Below are positions 7,898-15,894 of a stretch of 64,000 bases of DNA, piece after piece. Source of the DNA: AC-32 sp963719275 (lineage in GTDB: Bacteria > Actinomycetota > Thermoleophilia > Gaiellales > Gaiellaceae); assembly GCA_963719275.1 (NCBI GenBank), contig CAVRBT010000006.1:124001-188000 (forward strand). Direction: 5' to 3'. The position numbers and the translations under genes are program-made. A model generated the notes under the pieces. It saw only the letters and a program-made list of their open reading frames with translations, did not search any database and was not told the origin of the DNA. Numbering within the stretch: the stretch's first letter is position 1; the number at the start of each line of letters is the position of its first letter.

Positions 7898-7903
7898 ATT
7901 GTA
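7898..7903 (-). promoter_or_regulatory. -10 element for the Asp23 gene
   Basis: TACAAT, 7 nt before the ATG at 7890; decides the start. It lies at the very edge of the dispersed repeat. Confidence 0.6.
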
Positions 7904-8057
7904 GGAGGCGCCGGCGGGCCGTCGCTCGCCGGCGCGGCGTCATGATCGTCCCGAGGCAAGGACGCAGGGAGTGCCCGTAGCCGGAGGCTACGGGCACGAC
8001 TGAGGACGCAGCATCGGGGCGAGCAGGGCGTCGCGCCGGCTCAGGCTACGGTTCGCC
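7902..8057. repeat. Dispersed palindromic repeat, copy 1
   Basis: The central 89 bp (7943-8031) are nearly identical, with about five differences, to an inverted copy at 53459-53548. The core is a 12-bp perfect stem with a 3-nt loop at 7971-7997. The flanks (TAGGAGG at the left edge, TTCGCC at the right) also align loosely with copy 2. The right end runs into the stop codon of the phosphoesterase gene. One reading frame across the core encodes PRQGRRECP, so spurious proteins ending this way are an expected annotation artefact. Confidence 0.85.
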
Positions 8058-8864
8058 GGCGCCCTCAGTCAGGACGAGCTCCGTCGCCTCAGGCCTTGCG
8101 AGGAAGCGGAACGGCACGAAGGTGGTGCCCAGGCCGGCCGAGAGGTGCAGCGTCGCCGCGGGACGGCGGTAGAGCCCCTGGATGTACGTCCAGCGGATAT
8201 GCGCGAGCCGCAAGCGGCCGCCCGGCCAGGGCAGGCAGATCTGGCCGGCGTGCAGGTGGCCCGACAGCACGAGGTCGAAGACGCCTTCCGGTATGCGGTC
8301 GACGACGCTCGGGAAGTGGCAGAGCAGGATCCGCAGGTCGGCGTCCGGGTCGGCGAACCGCTCCGGCCGCGCGAGCCGCCGCCGATACGTGCGGGGGTCG
8401 ACGCCGACGATCTGCACGCGCTTGCCGCGCAGCTCGATCGTCCGGGAGTCGTCCGCAAGCAGCGTTGCCGGCTCGAGGTCGACGAGGCCGACCGGGTGCG
8501 AGAACGGGTCGCGCGTGTGCGCGTAGTCGTGGTTCCCCAGCACTGCAAAGCAGCGCGGGAGGCGGGAGACCAGTCCGCGCAGCCGCGCCTCGGCGCTCGG
8601 GCGCGAGAGCAGGTCGCCGCTGATCACCGTGAGGTCGGGTTGCCGCTCCTCGACCCACTCGACCGCCCGCTCGACCGCCGTCTGGCCGCGCGAGGCGATG
8701 CCGAGGTGGAAATCCGAAAGGTGCGCGATCCGCAGGCCCTCGAGCTCGGCCGGCAGCCCCGGCAGTGGGCACGGCAGCGTCTCGAGCCGCACCCAGCCCG
8801 CCTCGAAATGCCCCCACGCGAGCCCGGCCGCCGCCGCGGCCCCGCCGACCCGCAGGATGCGCAA
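8046..8864 (-). CDS. Metallophosphoesterase (calcineurin-like, YaeI type)
   Basis: 272 residues. All metal-binding blocks are present in order: LSDFHLG, SGDLLS, LGNHDY, LCHFPS and GHLHAGQ, which coordinate a dinuclear metal centre. An N-terminal hydrophobic stretch (GGAAAAAGLAWG) suggests membrane attachment. Family members hydrolyse phosphomonoesters or phosphodiesters, some acting on lipid-linked substrates; the substrate here is unknown. The TTG start is not certain. The 3' end enters the dispersed repeat. Confidence 0.88.
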   Translation of the reverse strand: MRILRVGGAAAAAGLAWGHFEAGWVRLETLPCPLPGLPAELEGLRIAHLSDFHLGIASRGQTAVERAVEWVEERQPDLTVISGDLLSRPSAEARLRGLVSRLPRCFAVLGNHDYAHTRDPFSHPVGLVDLEPATLLADDSRTIELRGKRVQIVGVDPRTYRRRLARPERFADPDADLRILLCHFPSVVDRIPEGVFDLVLSGHLHAGQICLPWPGGRLRLAHIRWTYIQGLYRRPAATLHLSAGLGTTFVPFRFLARPEATELVLTEGAGEP

Positions 8865-8865
8865 G

Positions 8866-9765
8866 TTATGCCTCGAGCTTCTCGACGACCGGCTCGACCG
8901 AGACCACGTGGCGCTTGAACTTCAGCTCCGACTCCTCGAGCCCGGCGGCGACGCCGATCAGCTGCGAGAGGTGCAGAATGGGCATGGCGAAGTCCTTGCC
9001 CGTCGCCTTGCGCAGCTTCGACTGCCATGCATCGAGCGAGAGGTGGCACAGCGGGCACGGCGTCACGATCGCGTCGGCGCCGGCCTCGCTCGCCTGCTCG
9101 ATCGGCTGGATCAGCTCGCCGAGCGCAGTCTCCTCGCGCGCCTGGATGATCGGGAAGCCGCAGCACTTGATCTTGGCCGGGTAGTCGACCGGCTCGCCGC
9201 CGCAGGCCTCGATGATTGCCTCGAGCGACCAGGGACGGTCGGGGTCCTCGAAGCCGAGCAGCTTCGACGGCCGCAGGATCTGGCAGCCGTAGAAGGGCGC
9301 GACCTTCAAGCCCTTGAGCCCCTTGTGCGCGACCGTCTTCAGCCGCTCGAAGCCGTCGCCCTCGGCGATCAGCCAGAGCAGGTGCTTGACGTCGACCGTG
9401 CCCTCGTACGGCGGTGCGCCGACGGTCTCGAGGTTCGCCGACACCCGCGCGCGCAGGTTGTCATCGTTCTTGAGCTGCCAGTTCGCCTGCCGCAGATTGA
9501 GTGTGCAGACGTTGCAGATCGTCATCAGCGTGTCGCAGCCGGTCTGCTCGGCGTACGCCAGGATGCGCGCGTTCAGGTGCAGGTAGTAGTCGGGCTCGGC
9601 CTCGTGGATGTCGCCGGCGCCGCAGCACGTGACGGACTCGAGCTCGTCCAGGTCCAACCCGAGCTTCGGTGCGAGCGCCTGCGTCGAGGTGTCGAGCTCC
9701 TTCGCCGAGAGCGAGGCGAGGCAGCCCTTGTAGTAGGCGACCCGCGTCGCCTCAATCGCCGCCAC
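8866..9765 (-). CDS. sdhE: SdhE-type (HdrB-like) membrane-anchor subunit of succinate dehydrogenase
   Basis: 299 residues with two cysteine-rich CCG domains: TCCGAG and later TICNVC in the first, KCCGFPI and TPCPLCH in the second. This is the family of heterodisulfide reductase subunit B and of the SdhE subunit that replaces the classic SdhC/SdhD membrane proteins in non-classical complexes. No heme-binding membrane helices are visible; membrane contact would be peripheral. The start overlaps the end of sdhB by 14 nt, so the two are co-translated. Confidence 0.88.
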   Translation of the reverse strand: MAAIEATRVAYYKGCLASLSAKELDTSTQALAPKLGLDLDELESVTCCGAGDIHEAEPDYYLHLNARILAYAEQTGCDTLMTICNVCTLNLRQANWQLKNDDNLRARVSANLETVGAPPYEGTVDVKHLLWLIAEGDGFERLKTVAHKGLKGLKVAPFYGCQILRPSKLLGFEDPDRPWSLEAIIEACGGEPVDYPAKIKCCGFPIIQAREETALGELIQPIEQASEAGADAIVTPCPLCHLSLDAWQSKLRKATGKDFAMPILHLSQLIGVAAGLEESELKFKRHVVSVEPVVEKLEA

Positions 9766-10831
9766 TCTTGCCTCCTGACTTCTCCGGCGCGATGCGGCTC
9801 GCGGGCGCGCTGTCGGGATCGGCGCTCACCACGTGCTCGATCTGCGCCAACGCGTGCTCACCCTGCACGATCCCGAGGGCGCCCTCGCGGCCCTGCTGGC
9901 GTACGAGGTCGTGCAGGTCGCGCGCCTCGCGCACGTTCTTGGCGACGTGCGGCGGGAACGGCGACGGCACCTTGCCGTGCTTCGCGAGGTCGAGCGCGAA
10001 GCCGATCTGCTTGATCGCGGTGAGCGTTCCCTGCGTCTTCGGCACGAGCTCCATCTCCCGCAGCCAGCCCGTCGTCTCGGCCGACTTGACGAACCACTTC
10101 GCGTGCTTGGCGCCCATGTCGTGGTCGATGTTCAGCCGGATCGACTCCGCACCGAGCTTCGCGATCGCGTCGCGCGGGTCGACACCCTTGGGGCAGCGCT
10201 GGTTGCAGAAGTAGCAGCGCGTGCAGTCCCAGATGCCGTGCTCCTGGTTGTACTCGTTCAGCCGCGCGACGTCCGCCTGGTCGCGCACGTCGCCGACGAA
10301 GCGGAAGCCCTTCGCGAGCGCCGCCGGGCCGAGGAACTCGGGATCGGACTCCATCGAGTTGCACTCGGAGACGCAGCAGCCGCACATGATGCAGAGCGCC
10401 TCCTTGTGGATGACGTTCATCTGCTGCTGCGAGACGATGCGCTCCTTCGCGGCGGGCTCGCCGTAGCCGGGATCGAGCCACGGCTTCATCGCGCGCACCT
10501 TCCCCCAGAACGGCTCCATGTCGACGACCAGGTCCTTGAGGATCGGCAAGTTGCCCATCGCGGAGATCACTGGCACGTGGCCCGCGTCCGCGATCGGCTT
10601 CATCCGTTCCTTGCAGGCGAGGATTGCGCGCCCGTCCATGCGCATCCCGCAGGAGCCGCAGATCATCATCCGGCAGCTCTTGCGGTAGGCGAGCGTCCCG
10701 TCGTGCTTGTCCTTGATCAGGTCGAGCACGTCGAGCAGGCACGCCCACTCGGGCGCGTCCACCTCGTACTCGCGCAGCTCACGCTCGCCGCTCTCGGGGT
10801 CGTACCGCCAGATCTTCAGCGCGACGTCCAT
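9752..10831 (-). CDS. sdhB: Succinate dehydrogenase iron-sulfur subunit
   Basis: 359 residues, longer than the usual 230-260 because of a C-terminal extension after about residue 240. The N-terminal plant-type [2Fe-2S] site is CRMMICGSCGMRMDG...C. The C-terminal domain has CIMCGCCVSEC and CTRCYFCNQRCP. The last cluster follows a Cx2Cx2Cx3CP pattern, more like a [4Fe-4S] site than the [3Fe-4S] of classical enzymes, in line with an SdhABE complex. It passes electrons from the flavin to SdhE. A structured element lies directly upstream. Confidence 0.93.
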   Translation of the reverse strand: MDVALKIWRYDPESGERELREYEVDAPEWACLLDVLDLIKDKHDGTLAYRKSCRMMICGSCGMRMDGRAILACKERMKPIADAGHVPVISAMGNLPILKDLVVDMEPFWGKVRAMKPWLDPGYGEPAAKERIVSQQQMNVIHKEALCIMCGCCVSECNSMESDPEFLGPAALAKGFRFVGDVRDQADVARLNEYNQEHGIWDCTRCYFCNQRCPKGVDPRDAIAKLGAESIRLNIDHDMGAKHAKWFVKSAETTGWLREMELVPKTQGTLTAIKQIGFALDLAKHGKVPSPFPPHVAKNVREARDLHDLVRQQGREGALGIVQGEHALAQIEHVVSADPDSAPASRIAPEKSGGKSGGD

Positions 10832-10846
10832 TAGTGGCCACTCCGC

Positions 10847-10985
10847 TGATGAGGCCTCGGCTCTCGTTCGCTAGCACCAAGCCAGAGCTCGCGGTCGTCC
10901 GCGGGCCAGGCTCGTTGCCTGGACAAGGGCGAGGGCAAGGTCTGGCGCCGCGTGATAGCAGGCGAGAGACAGGTCGTCATTGCCG
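10847..10985 (-). ncRNA. Candidate structured RNA leader upstream of sdhB, copy A
   Basis: About 139 nt that align end to end with 60797-60935. On the minus strand (sense to sdhB) it folds into an outer stem CTCTCG/CGAGAG, an inner GCTA/TAGC, then CCAGA/TCTGG, and two terminal hairpins (CGCGG/CCGCG, CCAGGC/GCCTGG). Unpaired blocks CCCTCGCCCTTG and GCTATCACGC are identical in both copies, while helices differ by paired changes. It ends 15 nt before the sdhB ATG, next to the ribosome site. No known riboswitch class matches; a mobile repeat is the alternative. Confidence 0.6.
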
Positions 10986-10995
10986 GATTGGTCAC

Positions 10996-11764
10996 TTAGC
11001 CTCCTTGGAGGTTCGTCAGGTCGACGACGGAGTCGCTCGGAGGCGGCTCGATCGTCACGCGGCTGCCGAAATCGTGGAGCTGCATCGTGACCTTCGCCGC
11101 CTGCTGCCGCCCCGCGTGCTCCTGGTAGCTCACCTTGCGAATGTAGCCGTTCGGGTCGAGCCAGACGTCCATCGGCAGCTTCTTCACGCCGCTCGCCTGC
11201 ACCCCCTCTAGCGAGCTCTTCGCGGAGCCGCTCGCCTTCTTCGCCGCCTCGCTCACGTCGACCCGCACCTTGTAGTGCGTCGTGTCGTTGCCGCCGACCT
11301 TCTCGCTGCCGACCTTCTCCACGTCCTCGGCGCCGGCGAGGTAGGCGAGAGCGTTGTTCGGGGTCGGGCTCGCGTTGAGCAGGCCGCCGAGGTCAACCCC
11401 GCGCTGTTTGGCGAGCTTCGCGAGGTCGAGCTTGATCCACTGCTTGTCGCGCGCGATCGAGCGGGCGAAGGCCGGCGAGCGCATGTAGAAGACGTCGCCC
11501 GTGACGACGGTGTCGACCGGGATCCGATTGCCGCCGCCCGAGTCCACGGTCATGTTCAGCTGGCCGGCCGGGTTATCGCCGTTGTCGAAGACGCCGCTCC
11601 CCGAGCCGCTCAGCCCCTGCCCGGCGATGCCGAAGTCGGCCTCGAAGCTGCCGGTGCTCGATGTCTTCTTCGCCGCCTGAGCGACGTCCGCCGGGGAGGC
11701 CGATGCCGCCGCCGCAGCCGGCGACCAGGAGCGCGAGTGCGCCGAGAGCCGCGAGCCGCCACAT
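10996..11764 (-). pseudogene. LppX/LprG-like lipoprotein with an apparent frameshift
   Basis: The gene starts at an ATG overlapping the sdhA stop (TGATG). It encodes a lipoprotein signal MWRLAALGALALLVAGC with a lipobox, but after CGGG the conserved mature part continues in another frame: ASASPADVAQAAKK, then GSFEADF and a beta-rich domain ending VVDLTNLQGG. One extra base in the GGC run near 11704-11716 explains the shift. The mature domain resembles the LppX/LprAFG lipid-binding fold. Whether the break is real or a sequence error is open. The gene separates sdhA from sdhB. Confidence 0.75.
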
Positions 11765-13446
11765 CAGTAGGTCCGCTCCATCGGCTGCCACTTCGTGACG
11801 TTGACCGGCTTCCACTCGAGCTTCGGCGCGCCGTCGACCCAGCGCACGAGCGTGTGGCGCATGAAGTTCTCGTCGTCGCGCTCCGGGTAGTCGTAGGGGC
11901 GGGCGTGGGCCCCGCGGCTCTCCTTGCGCTCGATCCCGGCCGGGATCATGCAGGCCGCGAGGTCGAGCAGGAACTCGAGCTCGAGCGCCTGTGTGAGGTC
12001 GTTGTTGAAGACCTGACCCTTGTCCTCGACGACGACGTGCCGGAAACGCTCGCGCAGTCCCGCGACGATGTCGCCCTGCTTGCGCATCAGCTCCTCGCGC
12101 CGGAAGACGCCGAAGTTCTCGTGCATCGTCTCGGCGAGCTCGTTGCGGATCGACCACGGGCGCTCGCCGTCGCTGCGGTCGAGCAGCTGCTGCAGCTCTC
12201 GCGCCGCGTCCGTCTCCGCACTCTCCGGCACCTCGACGGTCGTGTGCGTGAGCGCCCAGTCGGCCGCGTGCGCACCCGCACGTTTGCCGTAGGTGATCGT
12301 TTCCATCAGCGCGTTGCCGCCAAGCCGGTTCGCGCCGTGGACGGAGACACAGGCGCACTCGCCGGCCGCGTAGAGCCCTTCGAGCGAGGTGCGGCCCCAC
12401 GTGTCCGTGTCGACGCCGCCCATGTGGTAGTGCGCGCCGGGCCGGACCGGGATCGGCTCGTGGATCGGATCGACTCCGGCAAAGACCATGGAGAGCTCGC
12501 GCGTCCCGTGCAGGCGCTCGAGGATCTTCTCGGCGCCCAGGTGCCGCAGGTCCAGGAGCACGTTGCCGTCGACGCCGCGGCCCTCGTCGATCTCGGTCTG
12601 CTCGGCGCGTGAGATGACGTCCCGCGACGCGAGCTCCATTGCGTTCGGCGCGTAGCTCTTGAGGAAGCGCTCTCCCTCCGAGTTCAGCAGGTAGGCACCC
12701 TCGCCACGGCAGCCCTCGGTGATCAGCACTCCCGTCGGCGCGAGCGTCGTCGGGTGGAACTGCATCATCTCCATGTCCTTGAGCGCGATCCCGAGCTGGA
12801 GCGCCTGAGCCATCCCGTCGCCGGTACAGGCGTAGGCGTTGGTCGTGCCGGTGTAGAGCCGGCCCGCGCCGCCCGTGGCGAGGATCACGGTCTTGGCCCC
12901 GATCGTCGCCAGGCCGCCGTCGAGCAAGTTCCAGGCGATCACGCCCTGGCAGCGTCCTTCGTGCTCGACCAGCTTCCAGACGAAGAACTCCTCGTAGACG
13001 CGCAGGTCGCGCTTCATCACCTGCTCGTACAGCACGTGCACGAGCACGTGGCCGGTGATGTCGGCCGCGTAGGCGGTGCGCGGCTCGCCGGCGGCGCCGA
13101 ACGGCCGCTGCGCGATGCGCCCGTCCTCGGTGCGCGAGAAGACGGCTCCCCAGTTCTCGAGCTGGTAGACGTCGCTCGGCGCCTCGTTGCAGAGGATCTC
13201 GATCGCCTCCTGGTCGCCGAGGTAGTCGGAGCCCTTGACGGTGTCGAAGGCGTGCTTCTCGGGGTCGTCCTCGGAGGCGTTGCCGAGCGCCGCGTTGATC
13301 CCGCCCTCGGCCGCGCCGGAGTGGCTGCGCACGGGATGGATCTTCGAGACGAGCGCGACGTCGGCGCCCGTATCGTGCGCCTCGATGGCCGCGCGCATGC
13401 CCGCGCAGCCGGCCCCGACAACGAGCACGTCGTGCTTGGCTTCCAC
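11764..13446 (-). CDS. sdhA: Succinate dehydrogenase flavoprotein subunit
   Basis: 560 residues. The FAD-binding Rossmann start is DVLVVGAGCAGMRAAIEA, and RSHSGAAEGGINA holds the His that covalently binds FAD. HYHMGG and the TYGKRAGAHAA segment belong to the capping and substrate regions. It oxidises succinate to fumarate and passes electrons to SdhB. GTG start with TAGCGT 8 nt upstream. It heads a run with the lipoprotein, sdhB and sdhE. Confidence 0.95.
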   Translation of the reverse strand: MEAKHDVLVVGAGCAGMRAAIEAHDTGADVALVSKIHPVRSHSGAAEGGINAALGNASEDDPEKHAFDTVKGSDYLGDQEAIEILCNEAPSDVYQLENWGAVFSRTEDGRIAQRPFGAAGEPRTAYAADITGHVLVHVLYEQVMKRDLRVYEEFFVWKLVEHEGRCQGVIAWNLLDGGLATIGAKTVILATGGAGRLYTGTTNAYACTGDGMAQALQLGIALKDMEMMQFHPTTLAPTGVLITEGCRGEGAYLLNSEGERFLKSYAPNAMELASRDVISRAEQTEIDEGRGVDGNVLLDLRHLGAEKILERLHGTRELSMVFAGVDPIHEPIPVRPGAHYHMGGVDTDTWGRTSLEGLYAAGECACVSVHGANRLGGNALMETITYGKRAGAHAADWALTHTTVEVPESAETDAARELQQLLDRSDGERPWSIRNELAETMHENFGVFRREELMRKQGDIVAGLRERFRHVVVEDKGQVFNNDLTQALELEFLLDLAACMIPAGIERKESRGAHARPYDYPERDDENFMRHTLVRWVDGAPKLEWKPVNVTKWQPMERTY

Positions 13447-13454
13447 CTGCGCGG

Positions 13455-13460
13455 ACGCTA
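13455..13460 (-). promoter_or_regulatory. -10 element for sdhA
   Basis: TAGCGT, 8 nt before the GTG of sdhA. Confidence 0.5.
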
Positions 13461-13537
13461 TCGGATCGCCCAGCCCAAGCGGAGGCGCTTCTAAACCTGA
13501 ACTTCATCTTGCAGCGCTACGGTGCTGGGCGAGAGGC

Positions 13538-15442
13538 GTGCTGCGAATCGACCGTCACCGGCTCGGGCCGCGGGTCTACGTGCTGGGCACGCGCGTGCAC
13601 GAGTGGCACCTCGGCGTCACACTGCTGGTCGCGCTCGCCCTCGGTGGCCTGGCTCACCGCGTCGGCGACAGCCCGACCACCGTTGCCGCGGTGGTGGCCG
13701 GTATCTGGCTCGTGGCGAAGGATTGGCGCGATCTCTTCCCGGCGCACCGCGACACCGCCGCCTGGCGGCTCGGCCTCCACGTACGCGTCCATCCGCTGCA
13801 GGCGGTGCGCCGCTCCGACCCGCTTCCCAAGCTCGCCGCGGTGACGGCCGCGCTCGCGGGCCTCGTCAACCTCGCGTCCGCGGTCGAGCCGGACATCACC
13901 TGGCGCAACCACCTGCTCCTCTACGTCGAGCCGTTCGAGGCGCTGAAGCTCACGCACGCCGCGGCCGTCCCCGGCTCGATCCTCCTGCTCGTGACCGCGC
14001 CCTACCTCTGGCGCCGCCGGCAGAGCGCGCTGCGCCTTGCACTGACGCTGCTCGTCGGTTTGACCGTGCTCGACCTGCTGAAGGGCCTCGACATCGAGGC
14101 CGCCGCGGGCAGCCTCGCCGCCGCAATCGTGCTGTGGTGGGGACGGCACTCGTTCTACGTGCGCCACGACCCGGAAACGCTCCGAACGGCGGTCCGCCGC
14201 GTTCCCGTGCTCGCCGCGGCCAGCCTGTTGCTCTGCGGCCTCGCGATGTGGATCGCGGCCCCCGAGAGCGCGAGCGCCACGACGATCGTGCGCGCGACCG
14301 GCGACGCGCTGCTCTGGCAAGTCGGGCCGTTCGACTTCCACGACGAGCTCGGCCACCTCGACGAGGCGATCGGCTTCAGCGGAGTGCTCACCCTCGCCTG
14401 GTGCGCGTACCTGCTCTTCCGCCCGCTCGCAGCACCGCGTGTGCTCCCGGGTGCCGAGGTTCGGCGAGCGGCGGGGGAGCTCGTCCGCCGCCACGGGCAC
14501 GACTCGCTCGCCTACTTCAAGCTGCGGCACGACGAGCACTACCTCTTCAGCACCGACGGGCGAGCGTTCCTCGGCTACCGCGTCGAGGCGGGTGTGCTGA
14601 TCGTTTCCGGGGACCCGGTCGGACAGGAGGCAGCCATGTCCGACCTGCTCAGGGAGCTGAATGCCTTCGCGGAGGCCCGCGGCCTGCGGCTGGCCGCGCT
14701 CGGCGCGGGTGAGCGGCTACGGCCGCTCTGGGAGCAGCTTGGGCTGCGCTCCCTCTACCTCGGCGACGAGGCGGTAGTCGACACTCGCGCGTTTTCCCTC
14801 GAAGGCAGGCCGATCAGGAAGGTCCGCCAGTCGGTCACTCGCCTCGAGAAGCAGGGGTACGCGGCGGAGGTGCGCGAGCTGCGCGACCTCTCGGACGCGG
14901 AACTGGCCGAGCTCGAGGCCGTGAGCCGACGCTGGCGCGGCGCGCAGGTCGAGCGCGGCTTCGCGATGTCGCTCGACGAGCTGCGGCGCGAGGACCACGG
15001 CGACAGCCTCGTCGTCCTGGGCCGCGACGGCGACGGGCGGATCCGCGGCTTCCTGCACTTCGCTCCGGCCTACGGGCGCGCGGCCGTCTCCCTCTCGGCG
15101 ATGCGTCGCGAGCGCGACACGCCCAACGGGTTGACCGAGTTCCTCGTCGCCCGAGGCCTCGAGCAGCTCCGCGCGCGCGGCGTGCAGGAGGCGTCCCTGA
15201 ACTTCGCCGCCTTCGCGCGGTTCGTGCACGCGCCCGGAAGTCGCGTCGAGCGACTCGTCGGGCGGGGCCTCCTGGCTGCCGACGCGTTCTTCCAGATCGA
15301 GCGGCTGCACCGCTTCAACGCGAAGTTCTTCCCCCGCTGGGAGCCGCGCTACCTCATGTACGAGCGCGCTCTGTGCCTTCCACGGGTCGGCCTGGCGGCG
15401 ATGTGGGTGGAAGGCCAGCTGCCGAAGCCCTGGCCGCGCTAG
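13538..15442 (+). CDS. MprF-like membrane protein with phosphatidylglycerol lysyltransferase domain
   Basis: 634 residues from the GTG at 13538. Frames further upstream are antisense to sdhA. The N-terminal 300 residues hold several hydrophobic helices (for example HLGVTLLVALALGGLAH and GSILLLVTAPYLW). The C-terminal half is a DUF2156/LPG-synthase domain with two GNAT-like lobes: YFKLRHDEHYLFS, VSGDPVG, GFLHFAPAYG and FNAKFFPRWEPRYL. Such enzymes transfer an amino acid from aminoacyl-tRNA to phosphatidylglycerol and lower surface charge. Which amino acid is used cannot be read from the sequence. Divergent from sdhA; the 3' end overlaps the next gene. Confidence 0.83.
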   Translation: MLRIDRHRLGPRVYVLGTRVHEWHLGVTLLVALALGGLAHRVGDSPTTVAAVVAGIWLVAKDWRDLFPAHRDTAAWRLGLHVRVHPLQAVRRSDPLPKLAAVTAALAGLVNLASAVEPDITWRNHLLLYVEPFEALKLTHAAAVPGSILLLVTAPYLWRRRQSALRLALTLLVGLTVLDLLKGLDIEAAAGSLAAAIVLWWGRHSFYVRHDPETLRTAVRRVPVLAAASLLLCGLAMWIAAPESASATTIVRATGDALLWQVGPFDFHDELGHLDEAIGFSGVLTLAWCAYLLFRPLAAPRVLPGAEVRRAAGELVRRHGHDSLAYFKLRHDEHYLFSTDGRAFLGYRVEAGVLIVSGDPVGQEAAMSDLLRELNAFAEARGLRLAALGAGERLRPLWEQLGLRSLYLGDEAVVDTRAFSLEGRPIRKVRQSVTRLEKQGYAAEVRELRDLSDAELAELEAVSRRWRGAQVERGFAMSLDELRREDHGDSLVVLGRDGDGRIRGFLHFAPAYGRAAVSLSAMRRERDTPNGLTEFLVARGLEQLRARGVQEASLNFAAFARFVHAPGSRVERLVGRGLLAADAFFQIERLHRFNAKFFPRWEPRYLMYERALCLPRVGLAAMWVEGQLPKPWPR

Positions 15443-15836
15443 CGAGCGCGCGGTCCGAGTCGAGGGCAATCCAGAAGCAGAGCGCCGCCAGCGGCAGCTC
15501 AGCCACGAACGCCTCGATGAGCGACCAGCGCAGGTCGTCGCCGGGCGACGCCGTCAGCAAGTCGAACCACGCGTCGCAGAGGAGCGCGGTGCCCGCGACG
15601 GCCGCGAACAGCGGCAGCTGCGGCAGGCGGCGGAGCATCGCGACCAGCGTCGCTCCGAGTGAGGCCGCCTCGAAGACGTCGAAGCCCGCCCACGCGAGAT
15701 CCCAGTGATGCGCTACGTGCTGCCCGGGCAGCGTCGCCGTCAGGAACGCGGTCCAGGGGAGCAGCCCGAGCGCTACGGCGCCGAGCAGCAGGAGGAGCCA
15801 CTTCCGTGCACCTCTGAGATGGTCGAGCACCGGCAC
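15354..15836 (-). CDS. Four-helix integral membrane protein, unknown function
   Basis: About 160 residues with four predicted membrane segments: KWLLLLLGAVALGLLPWTAF, FEAASLGATLVAML, LPLFAAVAGTALLC and FVAELPLAALCFWIAL. Conserved-looking polar motifs HHWDLAWAGFD and CDAWFDLLTASPGDD lie between them. I recognise the pattern as a widespread actinobacterial hypothetical family but know no function. The start is uncertain (GTG at 15836 or 15830). The end overlaps the 3' end of the MprF-like gene by about 90 nt in convergent orientation. Confidence 0.7.
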   Translation of the reverse strand: MPVLDHLRGARKWLLLLLGAVALGLLPWTAFLTATLPGQHVAHHWDLAWAGFDVFEAASLGATLVAMLRRLPQLPLFAAVAGTALLCDAWFDLLTASPGDDLRWSLIEAFVAELPLAALCFWIALDSDRALASAARASAAGLPPTSPPGRPVEGTERART

Positions 15837-15881
15837 CTCGACATTGTGCCCGCACGCAAGATGGCCGAAGGCGGCCGTGGG

Positions 15882-15887
15882 TATGCT
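15882..15887 (+). promoter_or_regulatory. -10 element for pckA
   Basis: TATGCT, 7 nt before the GTG at 15895; supports that start over in-frame upstream codons. Confidence 0.6.
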
Positions 15888-15894
15888 CCCGGCC

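Noticed and set aside
10842..10860. CTGATGAG near the start of the sdhB leader element, reminiscent of a hammerhead ribozyme core
   Set aside because: The matching GAAA and cleavage-site strand are absent, and copy B reads GTGATGGT at the same place, so the core is not conserved.
13235..13537. Upstream extension of the MprF-like protein
   Set aside because: The extra sequence is antisense to the start of sdhA and Ser/Ala-rich; the GTG at 13538 fits the domain start.
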